A DNA stretch of 64,000 nt from Dyella sp. SG609 (GTDB lineage Bacteria > Pseudomonadota > Gammaproteobacteria > Xanthomonadales > Rhodanobacteraceae): positions 27,679-91,678 of the forward strand of contig NZ_JAAZQJ010000016.1 of the NCBI RefSeq assembly GCF_012275375.1. Reading direction: 5' to 3'. This document shows positions 31,316 through 40,440 of this stretch, one piece after another. Numbering within the stretch: the stretch's first letter is position 1; each line of letters starts with the position of its first letter. The notes beneath the pieces are model-generated. The model saw only the letters and a program-made list of their open reading frames with translations. It was not told the DNA's origin and made no database searches. The position numbers were made by a program, and so were the translations under genes.

Positions 31316-31329
31316 CAAACGATCGTTTA
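31316..31329. promoter_or_regulatory. PsrA-type operator 2
   Basis: CAAACGATCGTTTA repeats operator 1 with one change in the outer base. Centres are 41 bp (about four helical turns) apart, placing both sites on one face of the DNA in the divergent psrA/ndk promoter region. Confidence 0.72.
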
Positions 31330-31479
31330 CAACGCCCGGCGCCCGGCTTGCGAATCAGTTAGAATCTGTCAGACTTTCGTGAGCTAAATCCTCTAAACGT
31401 CATCGGATTTGGCCTACTTTGCTGGCTAGCCTGGCCAGACCGCCCACTCAGATACCAGTTTTTCCGGAGCAGACTACTC

Positions 31480-31905
31480 ATGGCGCTGGAGCGCACCCTT
31501 TCCATCATCAAGCCCGACGCCGTCGCCAAGAACGTCATCGGCGAAATCTACGCCCGTTTCGAGAAGGCTGGCCTCAAGGTCGTCGCCGCCAAGCAGAAGC
31601 AGCTGTCGCGCCAGGAAGCCGAAGGCTTCTACGCCGTGCACAAGGAGCGCCCGTTCTTCAAGGCGCTGGTCGAATTCATGATCTCCGGCCCGGTGATGAT
31701 CCAGGTGCTGGAAGGCGACAACGCCGTGCTCAAGCACCGCGAGCTGATGGGCGCCACCAATCCGAAGGAAGCCGCGCCGGGCACCATCCGCGCCGATTTC
31801 GCCGATTCGATCGACGCGAATGCGGTGCATGGTTCGGATGCGTCTGAAACCGCACAGGTCGAGATTGCGTATTTCTTCGCCGCGACCGAAGTGCATTCCA
31901 GGTAA
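31480..31905 (+). CDS. ndk: Nucleoside diphosphate kinase
   Basis: A 141-residue enzyme (family 140-150) that balances NTP pools by phosphate transfer through a phospho-histidine. It starts [17 protein letters not shown]; the active-site His lies in [10 protein letters not shown] (about residue 117). GGAG precedes the ATG at a 10-base spacing. It is divergent from the psrA-like gene and the first of the rightward run ndk-rlmN-pilW-rodZ-yfgM-bamB-der, though a terminator hairpin lies before rlmN. Confidence 0.98.
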   Translation: MALERTLSIIKPDAVAKNVIGEIYARFEKAGLKVVAAKQKQLSRQEAEGFYAVHKERPFFKALVEFMISGPVMIQVLEGDNAVLKHRELMGATNPKEAAPGTIRADFADSIDANAVHGSDASETAQVEIAYFFAATEVHSR

Positions 31906-31943
31906 TTCACCGCGGCGCCCGTGCAACGGGCGCCGTCCGCCAT

Positions 31944-31967
31944 GCGGCCAACGCGGCCGCGCTTTTT
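31944..31967 (+). terminator. Terminator/attenuator between ndk and rlmN
   Basis: GCGGCC-AACGC-GGCCGC followed by GCTTTTT ends 7 bp before the rlmN ATG. A second perfect hairpin, CGGCGCCCGT-GCA-ACGGGCGCCG (31913-31935), lies just upstream. The closeness to rlmN means the T-tract overlaps its ribosome-binding region, so read-through and translation of rlmN may be linked. Confidence 0.65.
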
Positions 31968-31974
31968 GAAGACG

Positions 31975-33111
31975 ATGAACCAGGCCGTTTCCACTCCATC
32001 CACCGACAAGGTCAACCTGCTCGATTTCGATCGCCAGGGGCTGCGCGATTTCTTCGCCCAGCTCGGCGAGAAGCCGTATCGCGCCGAGCAGGTGATGAAG
32101 TGGATCTACCACCGCCTGGAAGACAACTTCGAAAACATGACGGACGTCGGCAAGGCGCTGCGCACCAAGCTCGAGGCGGCCTGCTACATCGGCCCGCCCA
32201 AGACCATGTTCGACAAGGGCGCCGCCGACGGCACGCACAAGTGGCTGCTGGGCATGGACGGCGGCAACGCGGTGGAGGCGGTGTACATTCCCGAGCCCAC
32301 CCGCGGCACGCTGTGCGTGTCCTCGCAGGTCGGCTGCGGCCTGAACTGCCAGTTCTGCTCCACCGCCACGCAGGGCTTCAACCGCAACCTGGCCACGTCC
32401 GAGATCATCGGGCAGATGTGGGTCGCCGCTAAGTACCTGGGCAACGTCACGCACCAGAACCGCCGCATCACCAACGTGGTGATGATGGGCATGGGCGAGC
32501 CGCTGCTGAACTTCGACAACGTGGTCAAGGCGATGAGCCTGATGCGCGACGACCTGGGCTTCGGCCTGGCCTCCAAGCGCGTCACGCTGTCGACCGCCGG
32601 CCTGGTGCCGATGATCGACAAGCTGTCCGAGGCCATCGACGTGTCGCTCGCGGTGTCGCTGCACGCCGCCAACGACGAGCTGCGCACCGAGCTGGTGCCG
32701 CTCAACAAGCGCTATCCGATCGAGGAGCTGATGGGCGCCTGCCGCCGTTGGCTGGAGCGCCGGGCGCGCACCTCGATCACTTTCGAATACACGCTGATGA
32801 AGGGCGTCAACGACCAGCCCGAGCACGCGCGCCAGCTGATCAAGCTGATGCGCAAGATGCCCAACTGCAAGGTCAACCTGATTCCCTTCAATCCTTTCCC
32901 CGGCACGCGCTTCGAGCGCTCCGACGCCGACACGATCCGCGCCTTCCAGACCCAGCTGCTCAACGCCAACATCCTCACCATGCTGCGCCGCACCCGCGGC
33001 GACGACATCGATGCGGCATGCGGCCAGCTGAAGGGACAGGTGCTGGACCGCACGCGCCGCCAGGCCGAATTCCGTAAACGACTCGACGAGGGCGCCAGCC
33101 ATGCGGCTTGA
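31975..33111 (+). CDS. rlmN: Dual-specificity rRNA/tRNA adenine-C2 methyltransferase (radical SAM)
   Basis: A 378-residue enzyme that methylates C2 of A2503 in 23S rRNA and A37 in some tRNAs. The radical-SAM cluster motif CGLNCQFC is at about residues 120-127, followed by [18 protein letters not shown]. The two catalytic cysteines expected in the family are visible in the C-terminal CGQLKG region (about 355) and in the preceding RlmN core near RQAEF/STAG segments. The ATG at 31975 (MNQAVST) is preferred over an upstream in-frame extension that runs through hairpins. It overlaps pilW by 11 bp, as in other gammaproteobacteria. Confidence 0.96.
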   Translation: MNQAVSTPSTDKVNLLDFDRQGLRDFFAQLGEKPYRAEQVMKWIYHRLEDNFENMTDVGKALRTKLEAACYIGPPKTMFDKGAADGTHKWLLGMDGGNAVEAVYIPEPTRGTLCVSSQVGCGLNCQFCSTATQGFNRNLATSEIIGQMWVAAKYLGNVTHQNRRITNVVMMGMGEPLLNFDNVVKAMSLMRDDLGFGLASKRVTLSTAGLVPMIDKLSEAIDVSLAVSLHAANDELRTELVPLNKRYPIEELMGACRRWLERRARTSITFEYTLMKGVNDQPEHARQLIKLMRKMPNCKVNLIPFNPFPGTRFERSDADTIRAFQTQLLNANILTMLRRTRGDDIDAACGQLKGQVLDRTRRQAEFRKRLDEGASHAA

Positions 33112-33880
33112 CCGGATCCTGCTGGCCGCCTGCCTGGCTGCATCGCTCACCGCCTGCCAGACCACCGGCGTGGACCCGGGCCCGAACCCGCGCGTCGCCA
33201 AGAGCGACAACGCGCTGGAAGGCGCTCGCGTGCATACCGAACTGGCCCAGTCGTACATGCAGAACGGCGACCTGCAGGGCGCGCTGACCAAGCTCAACAA
33301 GGCGCTCACCTTCGATCCGAACTACGTGCCGGCGCACACCGTGATGGCGGTGCTGTACGAGCGCATCGGCAACCAGGCCGAGGCGGAAAAGCACTACCGC
33401 CGCGCCGCCGCGCTGGCGCCCGACAAGGGCGATCCCAACAACAATCTCGGCGCCTTCCTGTGCAAGACCGGCCGCGGCGCGGAGGCGGCGCAGTATTTCC
33501 AGAAGGCGGTTGCCGATCCGTTCTACCAGACGCCGGCCACGGCCTGGACCAATGCCGGCCGCTGCCTGGAAAGCACCGGCGACGTCGCCGGCGCCGAAGA
33601 CGACTACCGCAAGGCGATCGCGCTCGATCCGCAGAACGCGGACGCGCTGCTGCAGGTTGCCTCGCTGCTGTTCCAGCGCAACGATGCTTTCCGCGCGCGG
33701 GCCTTCCTGCAGCGCTACGACAGCCTGGGCCAGGTCTCGCCGACCGGACTCAAGCTGGGCCACGACATCGAACTCCGACTGGGCAACAAGGACGCTGCCC
33801 GCAATTACAGCAGGCGATTGCAGAGCCAGTTCCCGGATTCGGAGCAGGCCCGCGCCATCGACTCGACCGCAAGCCAATGA
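33101..33880 (+). CDS. pilW: Type IV pilus biogenesis/stability lipoprotein PilW (PilF)
   Basis: A 259-residue outer-membrane lipoprotein: signal peptide [19 protein letters not shown] with lipobox LTAC (lipidated Cys19). The rest is a run of TPR units (about 40-240), for example [21 protein letters not shown]. In Pseudomonas and Neisseria this pilotin is needed for PilQ secretin multimerisation. It overlaps the end of rlmN and its own stop overlaps the rodZ start by 4 bp, the standard rlmN-pilW-rodZ order. Confidence 0.94.
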   Translation: MRLDRILLAACLAASLTACQTTGVDPGPNPRVAKSDNALEGARVHTELAQSYMQNGDLQGALTKLNKALTFDPNYVPAHTVMAVLYERIGNQAEAEKHYRRAAALAPDKGDPNNNLGAFLCKTGRGAEAAQYFQKAVADPFYQTPATAWTNAGRCLESTGDVAGAEDDYRKAIALDPQNADALLQVASLLFQRNDAFRARAFLQRYDSLGQVSPTGLKLGHDIELRLGNKDAARNYSRRLQSQFPDSEQARAIDSTASQ

Positions 33881-34884
33881 CATCCATGCAGTCACAGCCA
33901 ACCGGTCCGGAGGCCGGTGAAAAAGGTCTGTTCGACGCGAGCGCGCAGGGGGCGACCGCCATGATGGACAACGCCGTAACGGATAATTTCGGCGCGCGCC
34001 TGCGCGCCGCACGCGAGGCCCGCGGCCTGGACGTGGAAAGCTGCGGCCAGGTCTTGCGCCTGCCGGTGCGCGTCCTGCGCCAGCTCGAGAGCGGCGATTA
34101 CGCCGGCATCGACTACCAGGTCTATCTCGCCGGCTATCTCACCAAGTACGGCCGCCACGTCGGCGTGGAAGAGTCGGCGCTGCAAGCCGAACTCACCCGC
34201 CTGACCCCGGTGCAGCCGACCCTGGTGGCCACCGGCGGCATCTCGCATTCGCGCTATCTGCTCGAACGCTATGCACGCGCGGCCACCTACGTGGTGCTGA
34301 CCGCGGCGATCGTGGTGCCGACCATCTGGCTGGGCGTGCGCGGCACGCTCGACCGCGACGTCAGCCACCTGGCGCCGCTGGATTCGAAGCCGGTCGCCCA
34401 GGCGGACCTGCCCGCGGTAGCCACCAGCGCGGCGAGTGCCGGCACGCTGGCGGCCCATGCGCCGGCCGCCGCGCCCAAGCCCGCCGAGCAGCCGCCGGTC
34501 GACGCGCAGCAGGAACAGCCGCTGCTCGCCTCGATGGCGCCGTTCCCGAACCTGGGCAGCGCCGACACCGCGCAGCCCAAGCCGGCGGCCCAGGCCGAAC
34601 CGGTGGGCGACGGCGCGCACAGCCTGTCGCTGCAGCTGCCCAACGCCAGCTGGGTGGAAGTGGTCGCGACGGACGGTTCCCGCCTGGAATACGGCCTGCT
34701 GCCGGCCGGCAGCAGCAAGACCTACCACAGCGACAAGCCGCTGACGGTGCGCATCGGCAATGCCACCGGCGCCCAGGTCTCGATCGACGGCCAGCCGGTC
34801 GCGCTCGACAGCTACCGCCGCGCCAACGTGGCGCATTTCAAGGTGGACGTGCGCGACGGCAAGGCCACTCCGGCCGGCGTCTGA
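33877..34884 (+). CDS. rodZ: RodZ-like cytoskeletal membrane protein
   Basis: A 335-residue bitopic protein. A cytoplasmic helix-turn-helix of the HTH_25 type is at about 28-95 (FGARLRAAREARGLDVESCGQVLRLPVRVL...YQVYLAGYLTKYGRHVGV), a membrane helix at about 131-150 (YVVLTAAIVVPTIWLGV), a Pro/Ala-rich periplasmic linker, and a C-terminal beta domain (DUF4115, about 245-335) ending VAHFKVDVRDG. RodZ couples MreB to the wall-synthesis complex. The ATG at 33877 overlaps the pilW stop (ATGA); a start at Met 29-30 would also keep the HTH. Confidence 0.9.
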   Translation: MTSMQSQPTGPEAGEKGLFDASAQGATAMMDNAVTDNFGARLRAAREARGLDVESCGQVLRLPVRVLRQLESGDYAGIDYQVYLAGYLTKYGRHVGVEESALQAELTRLTPVQPTLVATGGISHSRYLLERYARAATYVVLTAAIVVPTIWLGVRGTLDRDVSHLAPLDSKPVAQADLPAVATSAASAGTLAAHAPAAAPKPAEQPPVDAQQEQPLLASMAPFPNLGSADTAQPKPAAQAEPVGDGAHSLSLQLPNASWVEVVATDGSRLEYGLLPAGSSKTYHSDKPLTVRIGNATGAQVSIDGQPVALDSYRRANVAHFKVDVRDGKATPAGV

Positions 34885-35097
34885 GCGTGCTTGCGCGGGT
34901 CGCGCCGGCTGGCGCGACACCGCCTGCGGGCTGACTTGCGGTGCGTGCCGCGGGCCACGCTCAGTAGCGCGATCGGTTATGCTTGCCCTTTGCCCGCTCG
35001 ACGGCAGCGTCGGGCCGGGTCCGTTCCAGTTTTTCTTATCGCGCCAGGAAGGTCGCCGCGCCCTCCGGCGGCATCCGTTCCCTTCAAGGGTGATTGC

Positions 35098-35748
35098 ATG
35101 GCATTTGAAGTCTACGACGACTACGAGCAGGGCGAACGCGTACAGAAGTGGTTGCGCCAGAACGGTCTTTCGATCGTGGTCGGCGTCGCGATCGGCCTGG
35201 TCGGCATCTTCGGCTGGCAGCAGTGGAGCAACCACAAGGCCGGCCGCGAGAGCGAGGCGTCGCAGCTCTACCAGCAGGTGCAGAGCGCCATCGCCGGCGG
35301 CAAGAACGACCAGGCCGAGACGCTCACCGAACAGCTCTTCAAGGATTACGCCGATTCGCCGTACGCGGTGTTCGCCGCCGGCGACCGCGCGGTGCGCCAG
35401 GCCAATGCCAAGCAGCTGGACAAGGCGCTGGTCTCGCTCAACTGGGCCGAGAGCCATGCCGCCGATCCGAATCTGAAGGCCCTGATGCAGTTGCGCATCG
35501 CGCAGCTGCAGCTGGCGCAGGACAAGGCCGCCGACGCGGTGGCCACGCTCGACCGCATGGGCGCGAAAAACTACGAAGGCCTGAGCCAGGAACTACGCGG
35601 CGACGCCCTGGTCAAGCTTGGTCGCCCGGATGACGCGCGCAAGGCCTACGAGGCCGCCAAGGCCGTGCTGGGCGTGGGTGCGCCGCAGAGCGGCGCCTTG
35701 CAGTTGAAACTCGACAATCTGGCCGTGGCCGGGAAGCAGGGTGCATGA
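35098..35748 (+). CDS. yfgM: YfgM-family TPR protein, periplasmic chaperone/ancillary SecYEG factor
   Basis: A 216-residue single-pass membrane protein: short cytosolic start MAFEVYDDYEQGERVQKWLRQ, membrane helix at about 24-42, then TPR-like helices in the periplasm (about 50-205). E. coli YfgM (206 residues) binds SecYEG and PpiD and helps outer-membrane precursor proteins. It is followed by bamB with a 4-bp overlap. In E. coli ispG and hisS lie between rodZ and yfgM; here only a 213-bp non-coding gap is present. Confidence 0.93.
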   Translation: MAFEVYDDYEQGERVQKWLRQNGLSIVVGVAIGLVGIFGWQQWSNHKAGRESEASQLYQQVQSAIAGGKNDQAETLTEQLFKDYADSPYAVFAAGDRAVRQANAKQLDKALVSLNWAESHAADPNLKALMQLRIAQLQLAQDKAADAVATLDRMGAKNYEGLSQELRGDALVKLGRPDDARKAYEAAKAVLGVGAPQSGALQLKLDNLAVAGKQGA

Positions 35749-36956
35749 AAGCTGGTGTGATGAAACGAGCTTTGCTGGTCGGTCTGGTGTCGATGGCGAC
35801 CCTGGCCGGCTGCCATTCCTTCAAGAAGGAAAACGTCCAGCCGCCCACGCCGCTCGACAAGGACTTCAAGCCGACCGCGCAGGTCACCCGCCTGTGGACC
35901 AGCAGCGTCGGCAAGGGCGCCGGTGAATCCGGCCTGCGCCTGCGCCCGGCCTTCGCCGACGGCGTGCTCTACGTGGCCAGCACCGACGGCAAGATCGAGG
36001 CGCTGGACGCCACCAGCGGCAAGACGCTGTGGTCCAAGAGCTCCAGCACCAAGGGCTGGTTCGGCTGGGGCGACAAGAAGCGCAAGGATGCGTTCTATGC
36101 CGGCGGCCCGGCCGTGTCCGGCGACCTGCTGGCGATCGGCACGCTGGACGGCCACGTCTACGGCATCAATGCCAAGGACGGTTCGCCGCGCTGGGAAGCC
36201 AGCGTCAGCTCCGAAGTGCTGGCCGCGCCGGCCGTGGTCGGCAACCTGGTGGTGGTGCGTGCCGGCGACGGCCGCCTGTACGGCCTGGACAGCGGCACCG
36301 GCGAGCGCCGCTGGGCCTACGACCAGGGCAACGTCCCGCTGCTCAGCCTGCGCGGCAACGGCCCGCTGCTGGCGGCCAACGGCGTGATCTTCTTCGGCAG
36401 CGACAACGGCAAGCTGGTCGCCCTGCGCCTGGACAACGGCGAGAAGCTGTGGGAGCAGAACATGGCCAGCGGCGAAGGCCGCACCGAGATCGACCGCCTG
36501 AACGACGCCGACGGCGCCATCGTGCTCGACGGCAGCACCCTGTACGGCGCCGCCTACCACGGCAACCTCGTGGCGGTGGACGGCCCCAGCGGCCGCCCGC
36601 TGTGGGCGCGCCCGTTCTCCACCTTCACCTCGGTCGACATCGGCGGCAACGCGCTGTTCGGCGTGAACGAGGATTCCCAGGTGTGGTCGTTCGACAAGAG
36701 CGGCGGCGCCGACATGTGGAAGAACGAGAAGCTCAAGTACCGCTGGCTCACCGCGCCGAGCGTGCAGAACAACTACGTGGTGGTCGCCGACAGCGAAGGC
36801 TACGTGCACTGGCTGCAGACCAGCGATGGCGCCCTGGCCGCGCGCGAGCGCCTGTCCAAGAAGCCGATCCGCGCCCAGCCGCTGGTGGTGGGCGATACCG
36901 TGTACGTCGAGGACGTGAAGGGCCATATCGGCGCCTACCGCCTCGGCGGGCACTGA
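35745..36956 (+). CDS. bamB: Outer membrane assembly lipoprotein BamB
   Basis: A 403-residue lipoprotein (E. coli 392). The signal peptide ends in the lipobox TLAGC (Cys about 23), then an eight-bladed PQQ-type beta-propeller with recurring motifs such as LYVASTDGKIEALDATSGKTLW, VYGINAKDGSPRW and GKLVALRLDNGEKLW. BamB supports beta-barrel insertion by BamA from the periplasmic side. The chosen ATG overlaps the yfgM stop by 4 bases; the internal ATG at 35760 gives a more typical signal length and is a valid alternative. der follows after 22 bp. Confidence 0.95.
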   Translation: MKAGVMKRALLVGLVSMATLAGCHSFKKENVQPPTPLDKDFKPTAQVTRLWTSSVGKGAGESGLRLRPAFADGVLYVASTDGKIEALDATSGKTLWSKSSSTKGWFGWGDKKRKDAFYAGGPAVSGDLLAIGTLDGHVYGINAKDGSPRWEASVSSEVLAAPAVVGNLVVVRAGDGRLYGLDSGTGERRWAYDQGNVPLLSLRGNGPLLAANGVIFFGSDNGKLVALRLDNGEKLWEQNMASGEGRTEIDRLNDADGAIVLDGSTLYGAAYHGNLVAVDGPSGRPLWARPFSTFTSVDIGGNALFGVNEDSQVWSFDKSGGADMWKNEKLKYRWLTAPSVQNNYVVVADSEGYVHWLQTSDGALAARERLSKKPIRAQPLVVGDTVYVEDVKGHIGAYRLGGH

Positions 36957-36978
36957 GCCGGCGAGGTTGTACCCGTAA

Positions 36979-38379
36979 ATGCTGCCCGTCGTCGCCCTGG
37001 TCGGCCGCCCCAACGTCGGTAAGTCGACCCTCTTCAATGCCATGACGCGCAGCCGCGACGCCCTGGTGGCCGATATGCCGGGCGTCACCCGCGATCGCCA
37101 CTACGGCGTCTGCCGCATCGGCGACCGCCCCTTCGTGGTGGTGGACACCGGCGGCCTTTCCGGCGTCGAGGAAGGCCTGGATGCGCTCACCGCGCAGCAG
37201 GTCCGCCTCGCCGTCGAGGAAGCGCAGGTGCTGGTGTTCGTGCTCGACGCGCGCGACGGCCTGCTGCCGCAGGACCGCGCGATCCTCGACGACCTGCGCC
37301 GCAGCGGCAAGCCGATCATCGCCGCGGTCAACAAGACCGATGGCCTGGACCTGCAGAACGCGCTGGCCGAGTTCGCCGTGTTCGGCCTGGGGTCCACGCT
37401 GCCGCTGTCGGCCGCGCACAACCGCGGCACCGACGAGCTGGTGCGCCACGTACTGCCGCTGCTGCCGGAAGACGCGCACGAGGAACTCGCGCCGGAAGAC
37501 GAAGGCGCCATCCGCGTGGCCATTGTCGGCCGCCCGAACGCCGGCAAGTCCACCCTGATCAACCGCCTGCTCGGCGAAGAGCGCCTGATCGTCTCCAGCG
37601 TCGCCGGCACCACGCGCGACCCGATCCGCGTGCCGCTGGAACGCGACGGCCGCCGCTACGTGCTGATCGACACCGCCGGCGTGCGCCGCAAGGCGCGCGT
37701 GGAAGAAGCGGTGGAGAAGTTCAGCGTCATCAAGACGCTGCAGTCCATGGCCGCCGCCCAGGTGGTGGTGGTGATGGTCGACGCGCGCGAGAACCTGGCC
37801 GACCAGGATCTCACCCTGATCGGCCACGCCGTGGACGAGGGCAGGGCGCTGGTCATCGCCGTCAACAAGTGGGACGGCATGGACCAGTACCAGCGCGAGC
37901 AGTGCGAACGCGCGCTGGAGCGCCGCCTGCAGTTCGTGGACTGGGCCAAGAACGTGTTCATCTCCGCGCTGCACGGCTCCGGCCTGCGCGAGCTGATGCG
38001 CGCGATCGTGCGCGCGCACGACGCGGCCAACCGCGAGCTCGGCTCGTCGGAACTGACCCGTACGCTGGAGCGCGCCTACGAGGGCTACCAGCCGCCGCTG
38101 GTGCGCGGCCACGCGCCGAAGCTGCGCTTCGCCCATCCCGGCGGCAGCAACCCGCCGACCATCGTGATCCACGGCAGCCGCACCAAGCACATCGCGCCGG
38201 CCTACCGCCGCTATCTCGAGAACTTCTTCCGCAAGCGCTTCCGCCTGGAAGGCACGCCGGTGCGCATCGAGTTCCGCGACGGCGAGAATCCCTACGCCGG
38301 CAAGAAGAACGTGCTCACCGAAGGCCAGATGCGCAAGCGCCAGCGCATGATCCGCGAGATGAAGAAGCGCAAGCGCTGA
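36979..38379 (+). CDS. der: Ribosome biogenesis GTPase Der (EngA)
   Basis: A 466-residue double GTPase for late 50S assembly. The first G domain has GRPNVGKST (about 8-16), DTGG and NKTDG; the second has GRPNAGKST (about 182-190), DTAGVRRKARVEE and NKWDGMDQ. A KH-like domain closes the protein (about 360-450) with basic tail KKRKR. It sits at the end of the conserved yfgM-bamB-der run. The ATG at 36979 begins MLPVVALVGRPNVGKS, the usual family start. Confidence 0.98.
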   Translation: MLPVVALVGRPNVGKSTLFNAMTRSRDALVADMPGVTRDRHYGVCRIGDRPFVVVDTGGLSGVEEGLDALTAQQVRLAVEEAQVLVFVLDARDGLLPQDRAILDDLRRSGKPIIAAVNKTDGLDLQNALAEFAVFGLGSTLPLSAAHNRGTDELVRHVLPLLPEDAHEELAPEDEGAIRVAIVGRPNAGKSTLINRLLGEERLIVSSVAGTTRDPIRVPLERDGRRYVLIDTAGVRRKARVEEAVEKFSVIKTLQSMAAAQVVVVMVDARENLADQDLTLIGHAVDEGRALVIAVNKWDGMDQYQREQCERALERRLQFVDWAKNVFISALHGSGLRELMRAIVRAHDAANRELGSSELTRTLERAYEGYQPPLVRGHAPKLRFAHPGGSNPPTIVIHGSRTKHIAPAYRRYLENFFRKRFRLEGTPVRIEFRDGENPYAGKKNVLTEGQMRKRQRMIREMKKRKR

Positions 38380-38429
38380 TTCGATCCTGGCGTCACCCCG
38401 CATCCTCGTCCCTGGCGCCACCCCACACC

Positions 38430-38578
38430 CTCGTCATTCCGGCGCAGGCCGGAATCCAGTAGCGGAAGAGCTGGACCTGGCGATGTGCTCCAGGCTCAAT
38501 GCTTTAAAAGCGTCCCGGGCGGTGAAGCTTGTACTCGCGTTATCGCCACTGGATTCCGGCCTGCGCCGGAATGACGAG
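38430..38578. repeat. Dispersed inverted repeat, family 2, copy 2
   Basis: Arms at 38430-38460 and 38548-38578 are base-for-base identical to those at 23155 and 23264 (31-bp perfect inverted repeat), but the 87-bp interior is unrelated in sequence. It lies in the gap between der and the rhodanese-MoeB gene. Confidence 0.9.
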
Positions 38579-38637
38579 CAGGGGCGCGTCGTCGGTCGAT
38601 CGCGCGCCCCTCCCCGGATCGTCCTAAACTCCCCCGC

Positions 38638-39804
38638 ATGACCGAGTCATTCAATCGCGAGAGCTGGCTCGCGCAGCTGCGCCAGCAGGTGCCGGAGATC
38701 TCCCCGGCGGAAGCGCTCACCCGGCAGGCCGGCGGCGCCCTCCTGATCGACGTACGCGAAGACCACGAACGCGCCGACGGCACGCCGGCCGGCGCGCTGG
38801 GCCTGTCGCGCGGTTTTCTGGAGCTGCGCATCGAGCAGGCCGAAGCGAACCGCGAACGTCCCATTCTCGCGCTGTGCGGCAGCGGCCAGCGTTCGCTGCT
38901 GGCGGCCGAGGCGCTGCAGCGCATGGGTTATCGGCAGGTGTCGTCGGTGGCCGGCGGCTTCAACCGCTGGAAGGCCGAAGGCCTGCCCATCGTCACCGGC
39001 GCGCTCGACGCCGACGCGGCCGAACGCTATTCGCGCCAGCTGCGCCTGCCGCAGGTAGGCGAAGCGGGGCAGGCGAAGCTGGGCGCGGCAAGAATCGCGC
39101 TGCTCGGCGCCGGCGGCCTTGGCGCGCCGGCGGCGCTTTATCTCGCCGCGGCGGGCGTAGGGCAGCTCACCTTGATCGACGACGATCGGGTGGAGCGTTC
39201 CAACCTGCATCGCCAGGTGATCCACGCCGATGCGCGCGTGGGCATGGCCAAGACCGAATCGGCGCGGCTGGCCTTGAACGCGCTCAATCCGCGCGTGCGC
39301 ATCGAGACCCGCGAGGAGCGCCTGCGCGCCGACAACGTCGAGCGCCTGCTGGCCGGCCACGATCTGGTGATCGACGGCGCCGACAATTTTCCCGCGCGCT
39401 ATTTGATCGCCGCCGCGACGCGGCGCCTGGGCCTGCCGATGGTCTACGGCGCGGTGGAGCGCTTCACCGGCCAGGTCAGCGTGTTCGATCCGCGCCGCGA
39501 CGACGCGCCGTGCTACCGCTGCCTGTTCCCGGAACCGCCCTCGGCGGCGGAAGCGCCGAACTGCAGCGAAGCCGGCGTGCTCGGCGTGCTGCCCGGCCTG
39601 ATCGGCCTGCTGCAGGCGACCGAGGCGCTGAAGCTGATCCTGGATCTGGGCGAGACCTTGTCCGGCCGCCTGCTCCACGTCGATGCGCTGGCCATGCGTT
39701 TCCGCGAGACGCGGCTGCGGCGCGACCCGGCATGCCCCGGCTGTGGGCATGAGGCGGTCTTCCATGGCTACGAAGACATCGCCGAACTCTGCGCCTCGGC
39801 CTGA
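38638..39804 (+). CDS. moeB: Rhodanese - MoeB/ThiF E1-like adenylyltransferase fusion
   Basis: A 388-residue protein with an N-terminal rhodanese domain (about 18-115; active loop LCGSGQRS with the persulfide Cys at about 80) followed by an E1-like domain (about 130-380): GAGGLGAPAALYLAAAG (ATP site), ERSNLHRQ, IDGADNFPARY, and zinc pairs CYRC and CPGC. Such proteins adenylate a small sulfur carrier (MoaD or ThiS) and can move sulfur onto it. The rhodanese is N-terminal here, while Uba4/MOCS3-type fusions place it at the C-terminus. No other molybdopterin or thiamin gene is adjacent, so the carrier is not known. Confidence 0.92.
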   Translation: MTESFNRESWLAQLRQQVPEISPAEALTRQAGGALLIDVREDHERADGTPAGALGLSRGFLELRIEQAEANRERPILALCGSGQRSLLAAEALQRMGYRQVSSVAGGFNRWKAEGLPIVTGALDADAAERYSRQLRLPQVGEAGQAKLGAARIALLGAGGLGAPAALYLAAAGVGQLTLIDDDRVERSNLHRQVIHADARVGMAKTESARLALNALNPRVRIETREERLRADNVERLLAGHDLVIDGADNFPARYLIAAATRRLGLPMVYGAVERFTGQVSVFDPRRDDAPCYRCLFPEPPSAAEAPNCSEAGVLGVLPGLIGLLQATEALKLILDLGETLSGRLLHVDALAMRFRETRLRRDPACPGCGHEAVFHGYEDIAELCASA

Positions 39805-39807
39805 GCG

Positions 39808-40377
39808 CTAGGCCAGGTCGGACGGAATCAAGGCATACACCGCCGCATCCACGGCGGTGTCGTCGATGACCAGCCGCTGCCGTCCGATGCCTTCGAACCG
39901 CGCGCCGGCTTTTTCCGCGCAACGGCGGCTGGGCACGTTGTCCACCGCGGCGACGATCTCCACCCGCACCAGGCCCAGCGTCCCGAAACCGAAACGCGCC
40001 ACCGCCGGCACCGCGCGCGGCGCGATGCCTTGGCCCTGGCGCGACTGCCGCACCCAGTAGCCCAGGTTCGCGCTGCGGTGCTGCCGGTTGAACTGGTTCA
40101 GCCCCACGCCGCCGGCCACGCTGCCGTCGGCTTCGTCGACGATGGCGAAGGCGAACAGTTCCTCCAGCTGCCAGCAGCCCTGGGCGTGCGCGATCCACGC
40201 CACGCTGTCCTCGCGCGTATAGCCCGCGCGGCACCACGGCAGCCAGCGTCCCACGCTCTGGATCGACTCGCTGGCCGCGGCGAACAGCGCGTCGGCGTCT
40301 TCCGGCTGCCACGGACGCACCCGCAGCGTGCCGGGCGGCAGCGGAAAGGAAGGCCAGGGAGCTTGGTCCTGAGACAT
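39808..40377 (-). CDS. GNAT-family N-acetyltransferase, RimJ/RimL-like
   Basis: A 189-residue acetyltransferase. It opens with [16 protein letters not shown], has the central [20 protein letters not shown] strand pair, an acetyl-CoA loop [11 protein letters not shown] (a modified Q/RxxGxG/A) and the late [17 protein letters not shown], which is the hallmark of the RimJ/RimL branch that acetylates protein N-termini or small molecules. It is convergent with the moeB fusion gene, only 3 bp apart, and divergent from folD. The substrate is unknown. Confidence 0.92.
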   Translation of the reverse strand: MSQDQAPWPSFPLPPGTLRVRPWQPEDADALFAAASESIQSVGRWLPWCRAGYTREDSVAWIAHAQGCWQLEELFAFAIVDEADGSVAGGVGLNQFNRQHRSANLGYWVRQSRQGQGIAPRAVPAVARFGFGTLGLVRVEIVAAVDNVPSRRCAEKAGARFEGIGRQRLVIDDTAVDAAVYALIPSDLA

Positions 40378-40407
40378 GGGCGGTTTGTGCGGGTCGGAGC
40401 GAGTCCG

Positions 40408-40427
40408 GATAATAGGCATCTTTGCAG
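40408..40427 (+). promoter_or_regulatory. folD -10 box plus shared CATCTTTGCAG element
   Basis: GATAAT (40408-40413) is followed 3 bases later by CATCTTTGCAG (40417-40427), 13 bases before the ATG. The same 11-mer lies at nearly the same place relative to the -10 and the ATG in front of guaB. No good -35 is visible. Confidence 0.5.
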
Positions 40428-40440
40428 GCGGGCAGACACC

